Assembly (NCBI GenBank): GCA_008923315.1 | Contig: WBSF01000009.1 | Span: 1 to 64,000 of the forward strand | Length of the DNA: 64,000 bases | From: Betaproteobacteria bacterium SCN1 | Lineage (GTDB): Bacteria > Pseudomonadota > Gammaproteobacteria > Burkholderiales > Thiobacillaceae | Direction: 5' to 3' | Shown: piece after piece, positions 22,564 through 31,059 of the stretch | How positions within the stretch are numbered: position 1 is the first letter of the stretch | Layout of the letters: each line of letters opens with the position of its first letter | The notes under the pieces: generated by a model | What the model saw: the letters and a program-made list of their open reading frames with translations, nothing else | What the model was told of the DNA's origin: nothing | The model's database searches: none | Program-made: the position numbers and the translations under genes

Positions 22564-24171
22564 TCAAACCGAAGCGGTCGAGCCCGTCTTGTGCAGGCAC
22601 TGCATCAGCCGGTGGCCCAGCCAAGCCATGCACGGGACGGCCATGGAGTTGCCGATCGCCTTGTAGCGCGGAGCGTCCGCGGCAGGCTTGCCGCGGTATG
22701 GGATCAGCGTGTAGTCGTCGGGCATGCCCTGCAGCCGCTCGCACTCCATGGGCATCAGCCGCCGCACCCGCCAGTGCGACCAGTCGCCGGGGCCGGGGTC
22801 GTTCCAGTCGTAGCGGAAATGCGCCTCGAAGTCGGGGGCCAGCACATGGGGCTTGTCCGCGCCGCCGCCGCTGGTGCGCAGTGCGGCCGCTACGCTGCCG
22901 CCCAGCTCGGCGGCAAGACCCTGCGGCCGTCCCCGCAGGGCAACGCAGGCCACCATCGGCACCCCGTAGCCTGGCTTGCCGTTGGACAGGACGGTGCAAG
23001 CCACCTGTCCGTGGCCCGACTCGAAGCGCACTTCGCCGCGGTTATTCTGCGCGAACGCGATGGCAGGCACGACACCGGCGTTCGCATGGCTGTTGCGATG
23101 CCCGCCAGCGCGCAGCGTCGGCGTCAGGTCGATCGTCGCATCCGCGCCGTTGCCCTGGGCGGTGAAGGCGATGATTGGCACGCCCTTGCCCGTGCCGTCC
23201 TCGCTGCTGCCCTTGCCGTTGTTGGCGGTATCGAGGGCATGGGCGATGCTGCCGGCGACCGACTGCACCATGAACGTCTCGGTGCGGATGTCGTGCTTGG
23301 GGCCAGCGGCCATCAGGCATGCCGCCACATCGACGGGGCCGGTGCCGCCGCTGAATCCGAACGTCGTCGTGACCTGACCGTAGGGCTGCTTCAGTCCTGC
23401 GTATCCCGAGTACTCGCCTGCTGCCGCAGCACCCGGTCCAGCAGCGCGGGCAGCTTCTTGCCACGGCGCGCGGCCCGCAGAAGAATCCCCGCGCAGGCCT
23501 GGGCGCTCAAAAAGTACTTCGGCGGGATCGAGGTCATCACCACCACATGCCACAAGAAACACGCGCTTGCGGCGTTGGGCGACACCGAAATATTGAGCGT
23601 CGAGCACGCGCCAGGCGATGCGGCGGCGGGGTCCAGACACACAACCAGCGTGCGCCCATTTTTCCCCTGGCGGCTGGAGCGCACGGCCTTCTCCGGCCAG
23701 TGCGCCCAGGAAATGCCCGAAGGCATTGCTGCGGTCGTTGAGGACGCCGGGGACGTTTTCCCAGACGAGCGTTGCCGGCGAGCGGCGGTTTTGGTGGCGG
23801 GTTTGGTCGATGGCATTTGCAAGCTCCACATAGGCAAGGGTCAAGGCTCCACGCGGGTCGTTCAGCCCCTGGCGCGCGCCGGCAACGCTGAACGACTGGC
23901 ACGGCGTGCCGCCGACCAGGATGTCGGGCGCTGGCACGATGCCGGAGCGCACCTGGCGGGCGATCGCGGTCATGTCGCCGAGGTTGGGCACGTGGGGGTA
24001 GCGGTGGGCGAGCACGGCGCTCGGGAAGGCGTCGATCTCGGCGAACCACGCGGCTTGCAGGCCGAGAGGTTGCCAGGCGAGGCTCACGGCCTCGATGCCG
24101 CTGCACACGCTGCCGTACAGCAGTGGCGCGGCCTGGGGCGCACCGCGAAGGGTGCGAGGTTGCGGGTTCAT
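22564..24171 (-). CDS. DNA (cytosine-5) methyltransferase
   Basis: 535 residues. Motif I is YGSVCSGIEAVSLAW, motif IV GGTPCQSFSVAGAR with the catalytic Cys, motif VI VWENVPGVL, motif VIII QRRKRVFLVA and motif X RYKAIGNSMAVPCMAW. The target-recognition region between VIII and IX (about 230-455) is long and Gly/Asn-rich (GGTGPVDVAAC, SEDGTGKGVPIIAF), as in phage and ICE enzymes. No restriction endonuclease is adjacent, so it is probably a solitary methylase that protects the element or marks its DNA. The start at 24171 is preceded by GGAGACCCGAC. The upstream gap to topB is 515 bases. Confidence 0.92.
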   Translation of the reverse strand: MNPQPRTLRGAPQAAPLLYGSVCSGIEAVSLAWQPLGLQAAWFAEIDAFPSAVLAHRYPHVPNLGDMTAIARQVRSGIVPAPDILVGGTPCQSFSVAGARQGLNDPRGALTLAYVELANAIDQTRHQNRRSPATLVWENVPGVLNDRSNAFGHFLGALAGEGRALQPPGEKWAHAGCVSGPRRRIAWRVLDAQYFGVAQRRKRVFLVACGGDDLDPAEVLFERPGLRGDSSAGRAPWQEAARAAGPGAAAAGEYSGYAGLKQPYGQVTTTFGFSGGTGPVDVAACLMAAGPKHDIRTETFMVQSVAGSIAHALDTANNGKGSSEDGTGKGVPIIAFTAQGNGADATIDLTPTLRAGGHRNSHANAGVVPAIAFAQNNRGEVRFESGHGQVACTVLSNGKPGYGVPMVACVALRGRPQGLAAELGGSVAAALRTSGGGADKPHVLAPDFEAHFRYDWNDPGPGDWSHWRVRRLMPMECERLQGMPDDYTLIPYRGKPAADAPRYKAIGNSMAVPCMAWLGHRLMQCLHKTGSTASV

Positions 24172-24686
24172 GTCGGGTCTCCTGTTCGTGTGGCCCTGGG
24201 CGGGCCGGGACGTTGATCGGCAGGAGAAAGACGCCGAAGGCCCTGCGGCCTTCGGCTCGGGAGGACAGAACCACCCGTGGGCTGTTGCAGGCCCGGTCGT
24301 CGCTAGAACCGTCTGCTCATCAGCAATCACACCCGGCCCATGTCGTGGCTGGGGCCGGCATCGTCTGGCGTGTATCCACACACAAACGGAGCCCAGTGTT
24401 TCGCCGGCGGGCACCGGCACCGAATACCGCTGACCACGAAGGGTCTCCGGGTGGCTCGCGCAGGCAAGCCATCGGGGGACCCTTCGCAGCGGGCGGAAAA
24501 ATGCAGATCAGCAGAACGCGCGGGAAACGGTTCGCGGAGAAGCTACCTTCAGGTCCCGTGGCCGGGGACGGCCGGGCGGGACGCGCACGCGGACAAGAAG
24601 GCGTTGCGCGCTGGGCGTCCCGCAGGGCGTGCGGAACACGGGCCGCGCCGCCGATGGCGGGCACGGCTCACGGGAAACGGGGTCGT
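24172..24686. other. Long leader between topB and the cytosine methyltransferase
   Basis: No convincing gene. Read on the minus strand it is the methyltransferase leader. It contains a perfect 9-bp stem CGAAGGGTC/GACCCTTCG (24437-24486) with an inner TGGCT/AGCCA pair, and a smaller hairpin CGAAGGCC/GGCCTTCG near 24235-24255. Neither has a T tract, so they look regulatory or structural rather than terminators. Confidence 0.5.
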
Positions 24687-26708
24687 TCAGGAGCCTTTGC
24701 GGCCGCTGTCACTGGTACGGCGCGGGCGCGAGGCCCCGCGCTTGGACGTGCCGGATTCGACCGGCAGCGTGCCTTTGCAGTCGGGGTAGCGACTGCACGA
24801 CCAGAACGGGCCGCTCTTGCCGGTGCGCTGGCGTGTGGGTGCGCCGCATTGCGGGCAAGTCGGCCCTTGGGGAACCTTGATGGACAGGGATGTGCTGCCG
24901 TACTGCGCGATCAACTGGGAAATCCATGCGGCCTGCTTGCCGATGAACACGTCCAGCGTGAGTTGGCCGGCCTCGATCATGTCCAGCGCCTGTTCCCAGA
25001 CGGCGGTGGTCCCTGGGTCGGCAATCGCTGCGGGCACCGCGTCGATCAGGGTGAAGGCAGCTTCCGAGGCGCGGATGGAGCGCCCCTTCTTCACGAGGTA
25101 GCCCCGCGTCAGCAGGCCGGTGATGATGTTGGCGCGCGTGGCTTCGGTGCCGATGCCCGTCGTGTCCTTCAACTTCTGTTTCAGGCGCGGGTCGGTCACG
25201 AAACGCGCAACGCCCTTCATCGACTTGACCAGTTCGCCCTGAGTGTAGGGCTTGGGCGGCATCGTCTTGAGCGCCTTGATCTCGGCCTCGGCCACCTGGC
25301 ATGCCATGCCTTCGCGCAGCGCGGGCAGAGCCTGGCTGCGCGCGGTGGCCTCGCCATCCTCGTCGGGCTGCGGCTCGGCCAGCACCAGGTGCCAGCCGCG
25401 GGCGACGACTTGCTTTCCCGTGGCCGCAAGCGTCTGCTGGCCGCAGGAGAAGTTCGCCACGGTGCGATCGAACTCGTGATGTGGCAAAAATTGGGCGAGA
25501 TAGTGCGCCCGGATCAGTCGGTACACCGCCAGTTCCTTCTCGCTCATGGCCGAGAGGTTCGCCGGTTCGAGCGTCGGGATGATGCCGTGGTGCGCCGTGA
25601 CCTTGCCGTCGTTCCAGGCGCGCGAGCGTTGGGTACGGTCGAGCTGGCCCATGATCGGACGCAGCGACGGATCGGTCTTGAGCAGGCTGTCCAGTACCGC
25701 AGGCACCTCGGCGAACATGCTTTCAGGCAGGTAGCCGGAATCGGAACGCGGGTACGTGGTGGCCTTGTGCGTCTCGTACAGGGCCTGGGCAATCTCCAGG
25801 GTTTCCTGCACGTCCAGCCCAAGCTGCTTGGAGCACACCTCCTGCAAGGTGCCCAGGTCGAACAGCAGCGGCGGACCTTCGCGCACGCGTTCGGTCTCGA
25901 CCGACACCACCTGGGCACTGCCGGCTGCGCGGATCTGCTGCGCGGCCTGCTGAGCGATGGGCTGCTGCACGCATCGGCCGGCGGCGTCGGTGCAGCCTTC
26001 GGGCGGAACCCACTGCGCGCTGAAAGCCTGGCCGCCTGCGGACAGGGACACGTCGATGGCCCAAAACGGCACCGACCTGAAAGCCGCGATCTCGCGGTCG
26101 CGGTCCACCACGAGCTTGAGCGTCGGGGTCTGGACGCGCCCGACCGACAGCACGCCGTCATAGCCTGCCTGCCGCCCCAGCACCGTGAACAGCCGGCTGA
26201 GGTTCATGCCGACGAGCCAGTCGGCCCGCGAGCGCGCCAGTGCCGAGAAGTACATCGGCAGCGTGTCGGACGACGGCCGCAGCTTGCCGAGCGCGGTGCG
26301 GATCGAGGCATCGTTGAGCGCCGACAGCCACAGGCGCTCGATGGGGCCTCGGTAGCCACACAGATCGATGATCTCGCGGGCGATCAGTTCGCCCTCGCGG
26401 TCGGCATCGGTGGCGATGACCAGGTGGGTCGTCTTCGCCAGAAGCGCCTTGACGACCTTGAATTGCGTGGCGGTCTTCGGTTTGACCTCGACCCGCCATT
26501 GCTGGGGAATGATGGGCAACTGGTCCAGCGACCAGCGCTTGAGCGCCGCGTCATAGACCTCGGGTGCTGCCGCTTCTACGAGATGGCCGATGCACCAGGT
26601 GACGGTGACGCCGGAGCCGCTGAGACAGCCTTCACCGCGCTGCGTCGCGCCGAGAATCCGGCCAATGTCGTTGCCCTGGGAAGGCTTCTCGCACAAGAAC
26701 AGCCGCAT
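24687..26708 (-). CDS. topB: DNA topoisomerase III, ICE-encoded
   Basis: A 673-residue type IA topoisomerase. The Toprim domain opens MRLFLCEKPSQGNDIGRILG, with VIATDADREGELIARE supplying the acidic Mg-binding residues. The active-site Tyr is in TTYPRSDSGYLPE near residue 330. The C-terminus has a zinc ribbon CPQCGAP ... FWSCSRYPDC and a basic tail. It would unlink DNA during ICE replication or transfer; in ICEclc-type elements a topB-like gene belongs to the processing module. It lies below ssb and a 23-bp palindrome. Confidence 0.95.
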   Translation of the reverse strand: MRLFLCEKPSQGNDIGRILGATQRGEGCLSGSGVTVTWCIGHLVEAAAPEVYDAALKRWSLDQLPIIPQQWRVEVKPKTATQFKVVKALLAKTTHLVIATDADREGELIAREIIDLCGYRGPIERLWLSALNDASIRTALGKLRPSSDTLPMYFSALARSRADWLVGMNLSRLFTVLGRQAGYDGVLSVGRVQTPTLKLVVDRDREIAAFRSVPFWAIDVSLSAGGQAFSAQWVPPEGCTDAAGRCVQQPIAQQAAQQIRAAGSAQVVSVETERVREGPPLLFDLGTLQEVCSKQLGLDVQETLEIAQALYETHKATTYPRSDSGYLPESMFAEVPAVLDSLLKTDPSLRPIMGQLDRTQRSRAWNDGKVTAHHGIIPTLEPANLSAMSEKELAVYRLIRAHYLAQFLPHHEFDRTVANFSCGQQTLAATGKQVVARGWHLVLAEPQPDEDGEATARSQALPALREGMACQVAEAEIKALKTMPPKPYTQGELVKSMKGVARFVTDPRLKQKLKDTTGIGTEATRANIITGLLTRGYLVKKGRSIRASEAAFTLIDAVPAAIADPGTTAVWEQALDMIEAGQLTLDVFIGKQAAWISQLIAQYGSTSLSIKVPQGPTCPQCGAPTRQRTGKSGPFWSCSRYPDCKGTLPVESGTSKRGASRPRRTSDSGRKGS

Positions 26709-26985
26709 GTTCGTCCATCCGATTTCCGTGGTTCGCTGAGTTGCTGGAAACTAGGATGCCGAGCACCACCAGAGGCAGCAGCAAACAAGCCGCATGCGGC
26801 GGCGACCACTTTCACGGGATGGAATGGCTGGGTCGGGGATGGCGTGCAGCCGGGGATATGCGGGCCGGGAGCCGCGATTTTCGGGAGCGCGTGGAAGCCG
26901 GTGGACGTTGATGGAGCTATCCCCTGGGGATAGCTCGCGAGAGCATGGAGGGCGGCGAAGACGTGCGACCGCCCTCCATGCCGGG
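26709..26985. other. topB upstream region with palindrome copy 1
   Basis: A 277-base gap between topB and ssb on the minus strand. Apart from the palindrome at 26914-26936 and a short A+T-rich patch just upstream of topB (26710-26760) I see no gene. It is a candidate promoter and operator region for topB. Confidence 0.45.
26914..26936. repeat. 23-bp palindrome, copy 1 (upstream of topB)
   Basis: A perfect palindrome: arm GAGCTATCCCC, one central T, then the exact complement. Three further copies lie at 28943, 29065 and 29195. With a single-base centre it cannot form a useful RNA loop, so a DNA site for a dimeric protein is more likely. Confidence 0.8.
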
Positions 26986-27426
26986 TCACTTCCTGCGCTT
27001 GGCTTCTTTCGGCGCAGCCGGCTCCTGCGCGGGCTGGGGCTTGGGTTCTGCCTCCTGCGGCTTCGGACTGAGGGCCACGGACTCGATGCGGAATGGCAGG
27101 ATGCCGACGCTGCGCGCGTTGACCTGCCAGGTCTCACGCGGCTGATCCTCATTGTCCGTCCAGGGTTCGCGCTCCATGCGGCCGACGACCAGCACGCGCA
27201 TGCCTTTCTGGTACAGGTCTTTCCAGTGCGCGGCGTCCCGGTGCCAGATTTCCACCGGCGCCCAGAAGCCGCCGCGGTCCTCGAAGTCGCCGCCCTTGGT
27301 GGGAACGGGGTTGTCGAAATAGACGTTCAGCCGCAGCAAGCGCCGCGGTTCGTCGTTGCCGTTGGGGAACTCCCGGTACTCGGGTGGCGAGCCGATGTTG
27401 CCTTCGCCGGAAAAATGCGTGCTCAT
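26986..27426 (-). CDS. ssb: ICE single-stranded DNA-binding protein
   Basis: 146 residues. An OB-fold N-terminal domain has LLRLNVYFDNPVPTKGG, FWAPVEIWHRDAAHW and VLVVGRMEREPWTDNEDQPR. The C-terminal tail is rich in Pro, Lys and Glu and lacks the usual acidic DDDIPF end, so it may not recruit the normal SSB partners. It should coat transferred or replicating single strands. It follows DUF3158 with a 73-base gap and precedes topB. Confidence 0.88.
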   Translation of the reverse strand: MSTHFSGEGNIGSPPEYREFPNGNDEPRRLLRLNVYFDNPVPTKGGDFEDRGGFWAPVEIWHRDAAHWKDLYQKGMRVLVVGRMEREPWTDNEDQPRETWQVNARSVGILPFRIESVALSPKPQEAEPKPQPAQEPAAPKEAKRRK

Positions 27427-27499
27427 GGTGTGATCTCCGTGGTGGTTGAAATACCCGTGCCTCGTCGGCGTCGCGCGCGTGCTGGGGTGCCCGACGCGA

Positions 27500-28027
27500 T
27501 CACCGATCGCGCATTGCAGAGGGGATGGACGTGAGCCGGCGCAGGTAGGCGTCTTCCGCCTCGGCCGCCTTGCTGGCGCATTCCTGCGCCTGCCTGCCCA
27601 AGGTGTGCAACAGGCTGATCTGCATGTTCAGCGTGATGCGCTGAAGTTCGATCGCGTGCAGATCGGCCAGCAGGTTGACCGGCGTGCTGGTGCTCGCCAT
27701 CAGTGCCTGCCACAGGGCCACGCCCATGGCCGAGCGGTCGTGCCTGCGCCAGCGCAAGAACGTCGTTCCCGCGCCAGTGGTCTGCTGGGCCAGTTCGATG
27801 GGCAGCAGGTGGAAGGGATGCCCGATGGCCTGTTGCAGCACTTGTCGCTGCGCCAGGCCGATCAACTCGTCGCGCATGGCGAAGCACTGGCTGGCCCAGA
27901 CCTCGAAGTCCCTCTTACCTTTAAAAGGCTTTAAAAGGCCTTTTAGAGAGGCCGCGTGTTCCAGCCGCATGAAGGCACCCTGTTGCAGGCCCCGGAAGTA
28001 GCGGGTGGACTGGTTCAGATCGCTCAT
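27500..28027 (-). CDS. DUF3158 family ICE protein
   Basis: 175 residues, helical throughout (RYFRGLQQGAFMRLEHAASL, then TTFLRWRRHDRSAMGVALW), matching DUF3158. It overlaps the PFL_4669-family gene by four bases (ATGA). The function is unknown; the family is always near ssb and topB in this ICE class, suggesting a part in element replication or processing. Confidence 0.82.
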   Translation of the reverse strand: MSDLNQSTRYFRGLQQGAFMRLEHAASLKGLLKPFKGKRDFEVWASQCFAMRDELIGLAQRQVLQQAIGHPFHLLPIELAQQTTGAGTTFLRWRRHDRSAMGVALWQALMASTSTPVNLLADLHAIELQRITLNMQISLLHTLGRQAQECASKAAEAEDAYLRRLTSIPSAMRDR

Positions 28028-28824
28028 GCGGATTCGTCCTCGCCGACAGCGGGTGCACCTTCGGACAAGTCGGCAGCAGCGGCTTCGTCGCCATTGGCAA
28101 GGGAAGCGCCTACGGCTGCGGCAGGCCCCTCACCGCGCTGCTGCAGGCCACGACGCACGATGGGCGGTGCAAACTTCGAGCGGCGCATGCCTTCGAGCAC
28201 GTCCTGTGGCAGTTCGCCGAATTTCTCCAGCGCCGCCCGCGCTGCGGCATTCTTCGCCGCGAAGTCGTCGCGGGTGCAGCCCGAGTAGCGGTACTGCTGG
28301 GCCAGCGAGAACAGGCTGCGCAGCGCGTGCGCGCCCTCGTTGAGCCAGCGCTCCAAGGTGCTGCGGTCGATGAGCGCGGTGTGGTGGGCGAGGATCAGCT
28401 TGCGCGCGATGTCGTCGTAGTCGGCCAGCAGATAGACCGCCGCGAAGCCCAGTTGCGCGTTGACGAACAGCGGCAGCTTGACGGGTTGCACATTGAGGTT
28501 CTCGCCCAGGCTCAATGCCGCAGGCACGCCCGCCAGTGCCTGGTCCACCTGTTCGCGCAAGGTCTGCAGCGTGGTCCTGGTCTGGTCGAGCTTGTCCTCG
28601 ATGCGCAGCATCCACCAGTCTGAATACGGGTCGTCCTGCTCCGAGCCGCGCTTCATCTTGTTCATCACCGCGATGTAGCCGTTCAGGCCGACGATGCCAG
28701 GTCGCCCTTCGGCGGCGGCGCGGCCGTGCCAGATGCGGGAAGCGTGGTGGGTGTGCAGCGTCAGCGACATCGCGCTGCGCAGGGAGCCGAGGTTGAGTTG
28801 CAATGGTTCGTTGCTGGTTGCCAT
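28024..28824 (-). CDS. ICE protein, TIGR03761 (PFL_4669) family
   Basis: 266 residues. The start MATSNEPLQLNLGSLRSAMS, then HHASRIWHGRAAAEGRPGIV and NGYIAVMNKMKRGSEQDDPY, identifies the PFL_4669 family. The C-terminal tail is acidic and Ala-rich. Function unknown. It heads the unit with DUF3158 and ssb and lies just below three copies of the 23-bp palindrome, so its promoter is probably controlled there. Confidence 0.88.
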   Translation of the reverse strand: MATSNEPLQLNLGSLRSAMSLTLHTHHASRIWHGRAAAEGRPGIVGLNGYIAVMNKMKRGSEQDDPYSDWWMLRIEDKLDQTRTTLQTLREQVDQALAGVPAALSLGENLNVQPVKLPLFVNAQLGFAAVYLLADYDDIARKLILAHHTALIDRSTLERWLNEGAHALRSLFSLAQQYRYSGCTRDDFAAKNAAARAALEKFGELPQDVLEGMRRSKFAPPIVRRGLQQRGEGPAAAVGASLANGDEAAAADLSEGAPAVGEDESA

Positions 28825-28942
28825 GGTGAGCGCTCGCAGGTGGACAGGGAGCCGCCAGCATCCGCATGCAGCGGAAGGCAGTCAGTCAACAAACCGAAAT
28901 GGGCCAGGCCCCGGTTTCGTCGTGATCGTCGCGCGCGGGTGA

Positions 28943-28965
28943 GAGCTATCCCCAGGGGATAGCTC
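28943..28965. repeat. 23-bp palindrome, copy 2
   Basis: Perfect arms GAGCTATCCCC with a central A, about 120 bases upstream of the PFL_4669-family start. Confidence 0.8.
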
Positions 28966-29064
28966 CACCAAACACCATGGAGCGCTGTTCGCCCCGAGCA
29001 CGACGGACATGCGCTGAGAAAGGCATCGTGCAGACCCCGCATGAGGGCGTTACACCTTGCATCA

Positions 29065-29087
29065 CGGCTATCCCCTGGGGATAGCTC
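29065..29087. repeat. 23-bp palindrome, copy 3
   Basis: Central T. The inner 19 bases are perfect; the outer two bases of the left arm are CG instead of GA. Confidence 0.75.
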
Positions 29088-29194
29088 CATGGAGCGCCAA
29101 CGAAAGCGATTCGCCGGGCTCAGCGCGGATGGCCCGGTCTGGGGCGATCATTCGATGCCTGGTCCGCCCGCATCCGAGATCCATCACCGCCGAC

Positions 29195-29217
29195 GAACTA
29201 TCCCCAGGGGATAGCTC
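29195..29217. repeat. 23-bp palindrome, copy 4
   Basis: Central A, with one mismatch (GAACTATCCCC in the left arm). Its right flank CCACTGAACGCCATGG resembles that of copy 2 (CCACCAAACACCATGG), so the repeat unit may be longer than the palindrome. Confidence 0.75.
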
Positions 29218-29265
29218 CACTGAACGCCATGGGCGTCTGCTTCATGGTCTGATCGCACGAAGCGG

Positions 29266-30480
29266 TCAACTCTTGCGCAGAAGCTCGCGTAGCCGGTCGA
29301 TGTGCTGCTTGGCCACCTCGGGCGGAACCACGTTGCGTGGGGGCTCAGGTGGCGCATCTCGCGTGGCGGCTGGTGGCGGTGCCGACCCAGCCTGCTTGGC
29401 CCACGCATTGAACTCGCCACGGATGGCCCGCTGGATGATGCCGAACAGGTAGCCGGCCGGGTTGCGGATGGCGCTGCCACGACAGCGCTCCGCCCATTCG
29501 TCCAGCACGGCTTGTCGCAGCGAGGCATCGACCTGCTGCAAGGCCACCATGGCGCCGGCCTGCTGCTCTTCTTTCAAATCGAGGAAGCGCTCGGGCAGGC
29601 GAATGCCCTGCATCGCGCGCGCCTGCTCACGCTCACGCGCGGTAGTACGTACTTCATCAATACGACTACTACGTACTGTACGGTCCTGCTTCGGATTCCG
29701 AAGAGAGGCGTCTGACGCGGGTTTCGGCCCTGCTTCGGAATCCGAAGAGGGGCGTTCGCCATTCCGAAGAAGGCTCGCGGGCCCTTCTTCGGAATCGTGG
29801 GAGGCTCCCCCCTGTGGATAACTTTCGGTGGCTCCGATGCCCTGGCGCGCCAGGCGCTCGGCAAGCACCTGCAGCCGCGACGGCAAGGTGCGGCCGGACA
29901 GCAGCGGGTCGTCCGCGATCTCCTTCAAGGTGTTCAGGCCCACGACCTGCACGGCCTTGGCCGAGTGGCCGAGGGCCTGGCTGACCAACTCCAGGTAGTC
30001 GGCGTCCAACTGCATCGCCTCGAACGGGGTCAGGGGCTCGTCATGCAGCACGTAGAGGTTGCCGAGGATGCGGCCGGTCTTGGGGTCGCGTCGCCGGCGC
30101 ACCAGGCTCAGCCAGCGCGTCAGGCGCAGCAGCGTCAGCGCCCGTGCCACGGTTTCATGCGAAGCCGATCCTGCGCAGGGCATCGACGCCAGCCAGGGGC
30201 GTAGCTGCTCATAGGTGGGGAACGCGGTCACCCCGTCCTGGTTGAGCATCAGCCGGAACACCTGCCAGGCATTGCGTTCCAGCGGCGTCAGCCGACGATC
30301 GAGGAACAGTCGCCTGGGCACGCTCTCGTGCCGGTTGCCGCTGAAGAGGAAGCCGTCGCTGGGTGCGGTCGCGGGTGCGCTGGAACGGGGCGCGAGTTCC
30401 TTCAGGGCGCCCGCGAACAGATCGGCGAGGGCGACGGGGCCTTGGCGCGGTGCGCGTGGTGCGGGGTCGTCCACGGCCAT
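29266..30480 (-). CDS. STY4528-family ICE protein; position of bisC
   Basis: 404 residues. The N-terminal half resembles a winged-helix module (RRLTPLERNAWQVFRLMLNQ, then SASHETVARALTLLRLTRWL). A variable linker (about 225-290) follows, then a helical C-terminus (IRNPAGYLFGIIQRAIRGEF). The family is annotated as a pathogenicity-island replication protein. By order after parB and the DUF2857 gene, and by length, it corresponds to BisC of ICEclc, one half of the activator of transfer competence; that match is from memory of synteny. The linker DNA contains the CTTCGGA palindromes. It begins 3 bases after the DUF2857 stop. Confidence 0.8.
   Translation of the reverse strand: MAVDDPAPRAPRQGPVALADLFAGALKELAPRSSAPATAPSDGFLFSGNRHESVPRRLFLDRRLTPLERNAWQVFRLMLNQDGVTAFPTYEQLRPWLASMPCAGSASHETVARALTLLRLTRWLSLVRRRRDPKTGRILGNLYVLHDEPLTPFEAMQLDADYLELVSQALGHSAKAVQVVGLNTLKEIADDPLLSGRTLPSRLQVLAERLARQGIGATESYPQGGASHDSEEGPASLLRNGERPSSDSEAGPKPASDASLRNPKQDRTVRSSRIDEVRTTAREREQARAMQGIRLPERFLDLKEEQQAGAMVALQQVDASLRQAVLDEWAERCRGSAIRNPAGYLFGIIQRAIRGEFNAWAKQAGSAPPPAATRDAPPEPPRNVVPPEVAKQHIDRLRELLRKS
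29689..29795. repeat. Palindrome cluster inside the STY4528-family gene
   Basis: Perfect palindromes CTTCGGA-T-TCCGAAG (29689-29703) and CTTCGGA-A-TCCGAAG (29733-29747), then a 13-bp inverted repeat ATTCCGAAGAAGG/CCTTCTTCGGAAT (29761-29795) with the same core. They lie in the poorly conserved linker and make near-repeats in the peptide (ASLLRN / ASLRN). Confidence 0.7.
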
Positions 30481-30483
30481 CGC

Positions 30484-31044
30484 TTAACCCAGTCCCTGAT
30501 CGACCCAGTTCTTGATCGCGGCCCAGACCACCGACAGCGGCAGTGACATGCCTTCGGCCAGGTCCATTGCCGCATCGAGAATCGAGGTTTCATCCTCCAG
30601 ATCGACGTTTCTGCTGCTGGTCACGGCCTTCCATTGCCGCCACAGTTCCGTATCTTGGGTCTCGTCCAAGACAGGGTGGCGCCCCTTGCGCTTAGGCAGG
30701 CCGAGGATCTCGCGCCGCAGCGCAACTTCCTGGTGGGTGAGGCCGTAAAAGCGGCTCACCATTTCCGTGCTGGCACCCAGGCGCAACATGCGATCGACCG
30801 TGGCGATCTCCTTCTCCACGTCCTGCGCCTGTTTGAGCAGCCGCCGGAGCACTTCGCGATTGACCGTCACCGAACACCACGACACATTGGCGTTGGCCAG
30901 CACGCTGATCAGCGCAGGGTGCTTGAGCGCGTACAGTTCTTCCTCTCCGAACCCCATCAGCTTGCAGCGCCGCAGTTGCCCATTGCGCAGGTCATACAGC
31001 GCCTGGGCAATGACGGCCTGGTTGAGGGGGTGCGGTGCAGACAT
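30484..31044 (-). CDS. DUF2857 family regulator; position of bisD
   Basis: 186 residues. The central part MLRLGASTEMVSRFYGLTHQ, then LRREILGLPKRKGRHPVLDE, is the DUF2857 signature (STY4526-like). In ICEclc the DUF2857 protein BisD pairs with BisC to activate the transfer programme; the equivalence here rests on family and gene order. It follows parB by 15 bases and precedes the STY4528-family gene by 3 bases, so all three are in one operon. Confidence 0.82.
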   Translation of the reverse strand: MSAPHPLNQAVIAQALYDLRNGQLRRCKLMGFGEEELYALKHPALISVLANANVSWCSVTVNREVLRRLLKQAQDVEKEIATVDRMLRLGASTEMVSRFYGLTHQEVALRREILGLPKRKGRHPVLDETQDTELWRQWKAVTSSRNVDLEDETSILDAAMDLAEGMSLPLSVVWAAIKNWVDQGLG

Positions 31045-31059
31045 GCTGGACTCCCTCGC

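Larger units (their letters stand above)
28825..29265. other. Palindrome-bearing region above the PFL_4669 unit
   Basis: A 441-base gap without a gene, containing palindrome copies 2, 3 and 4, each followed on the right by CTCCA and an (A/G)CCATGG-like hexamer. Copies are 122 and 130 bases apart. It is a good candidate for a promoter with operators, a partition site, or a replication/transfer origin of the element. Confidence 0.6.

Noticed and set aside
24123-26933. 936-codon plus-strand open frame opposite topB
   Set aside because: Shadow of topB; no recognisable domain.
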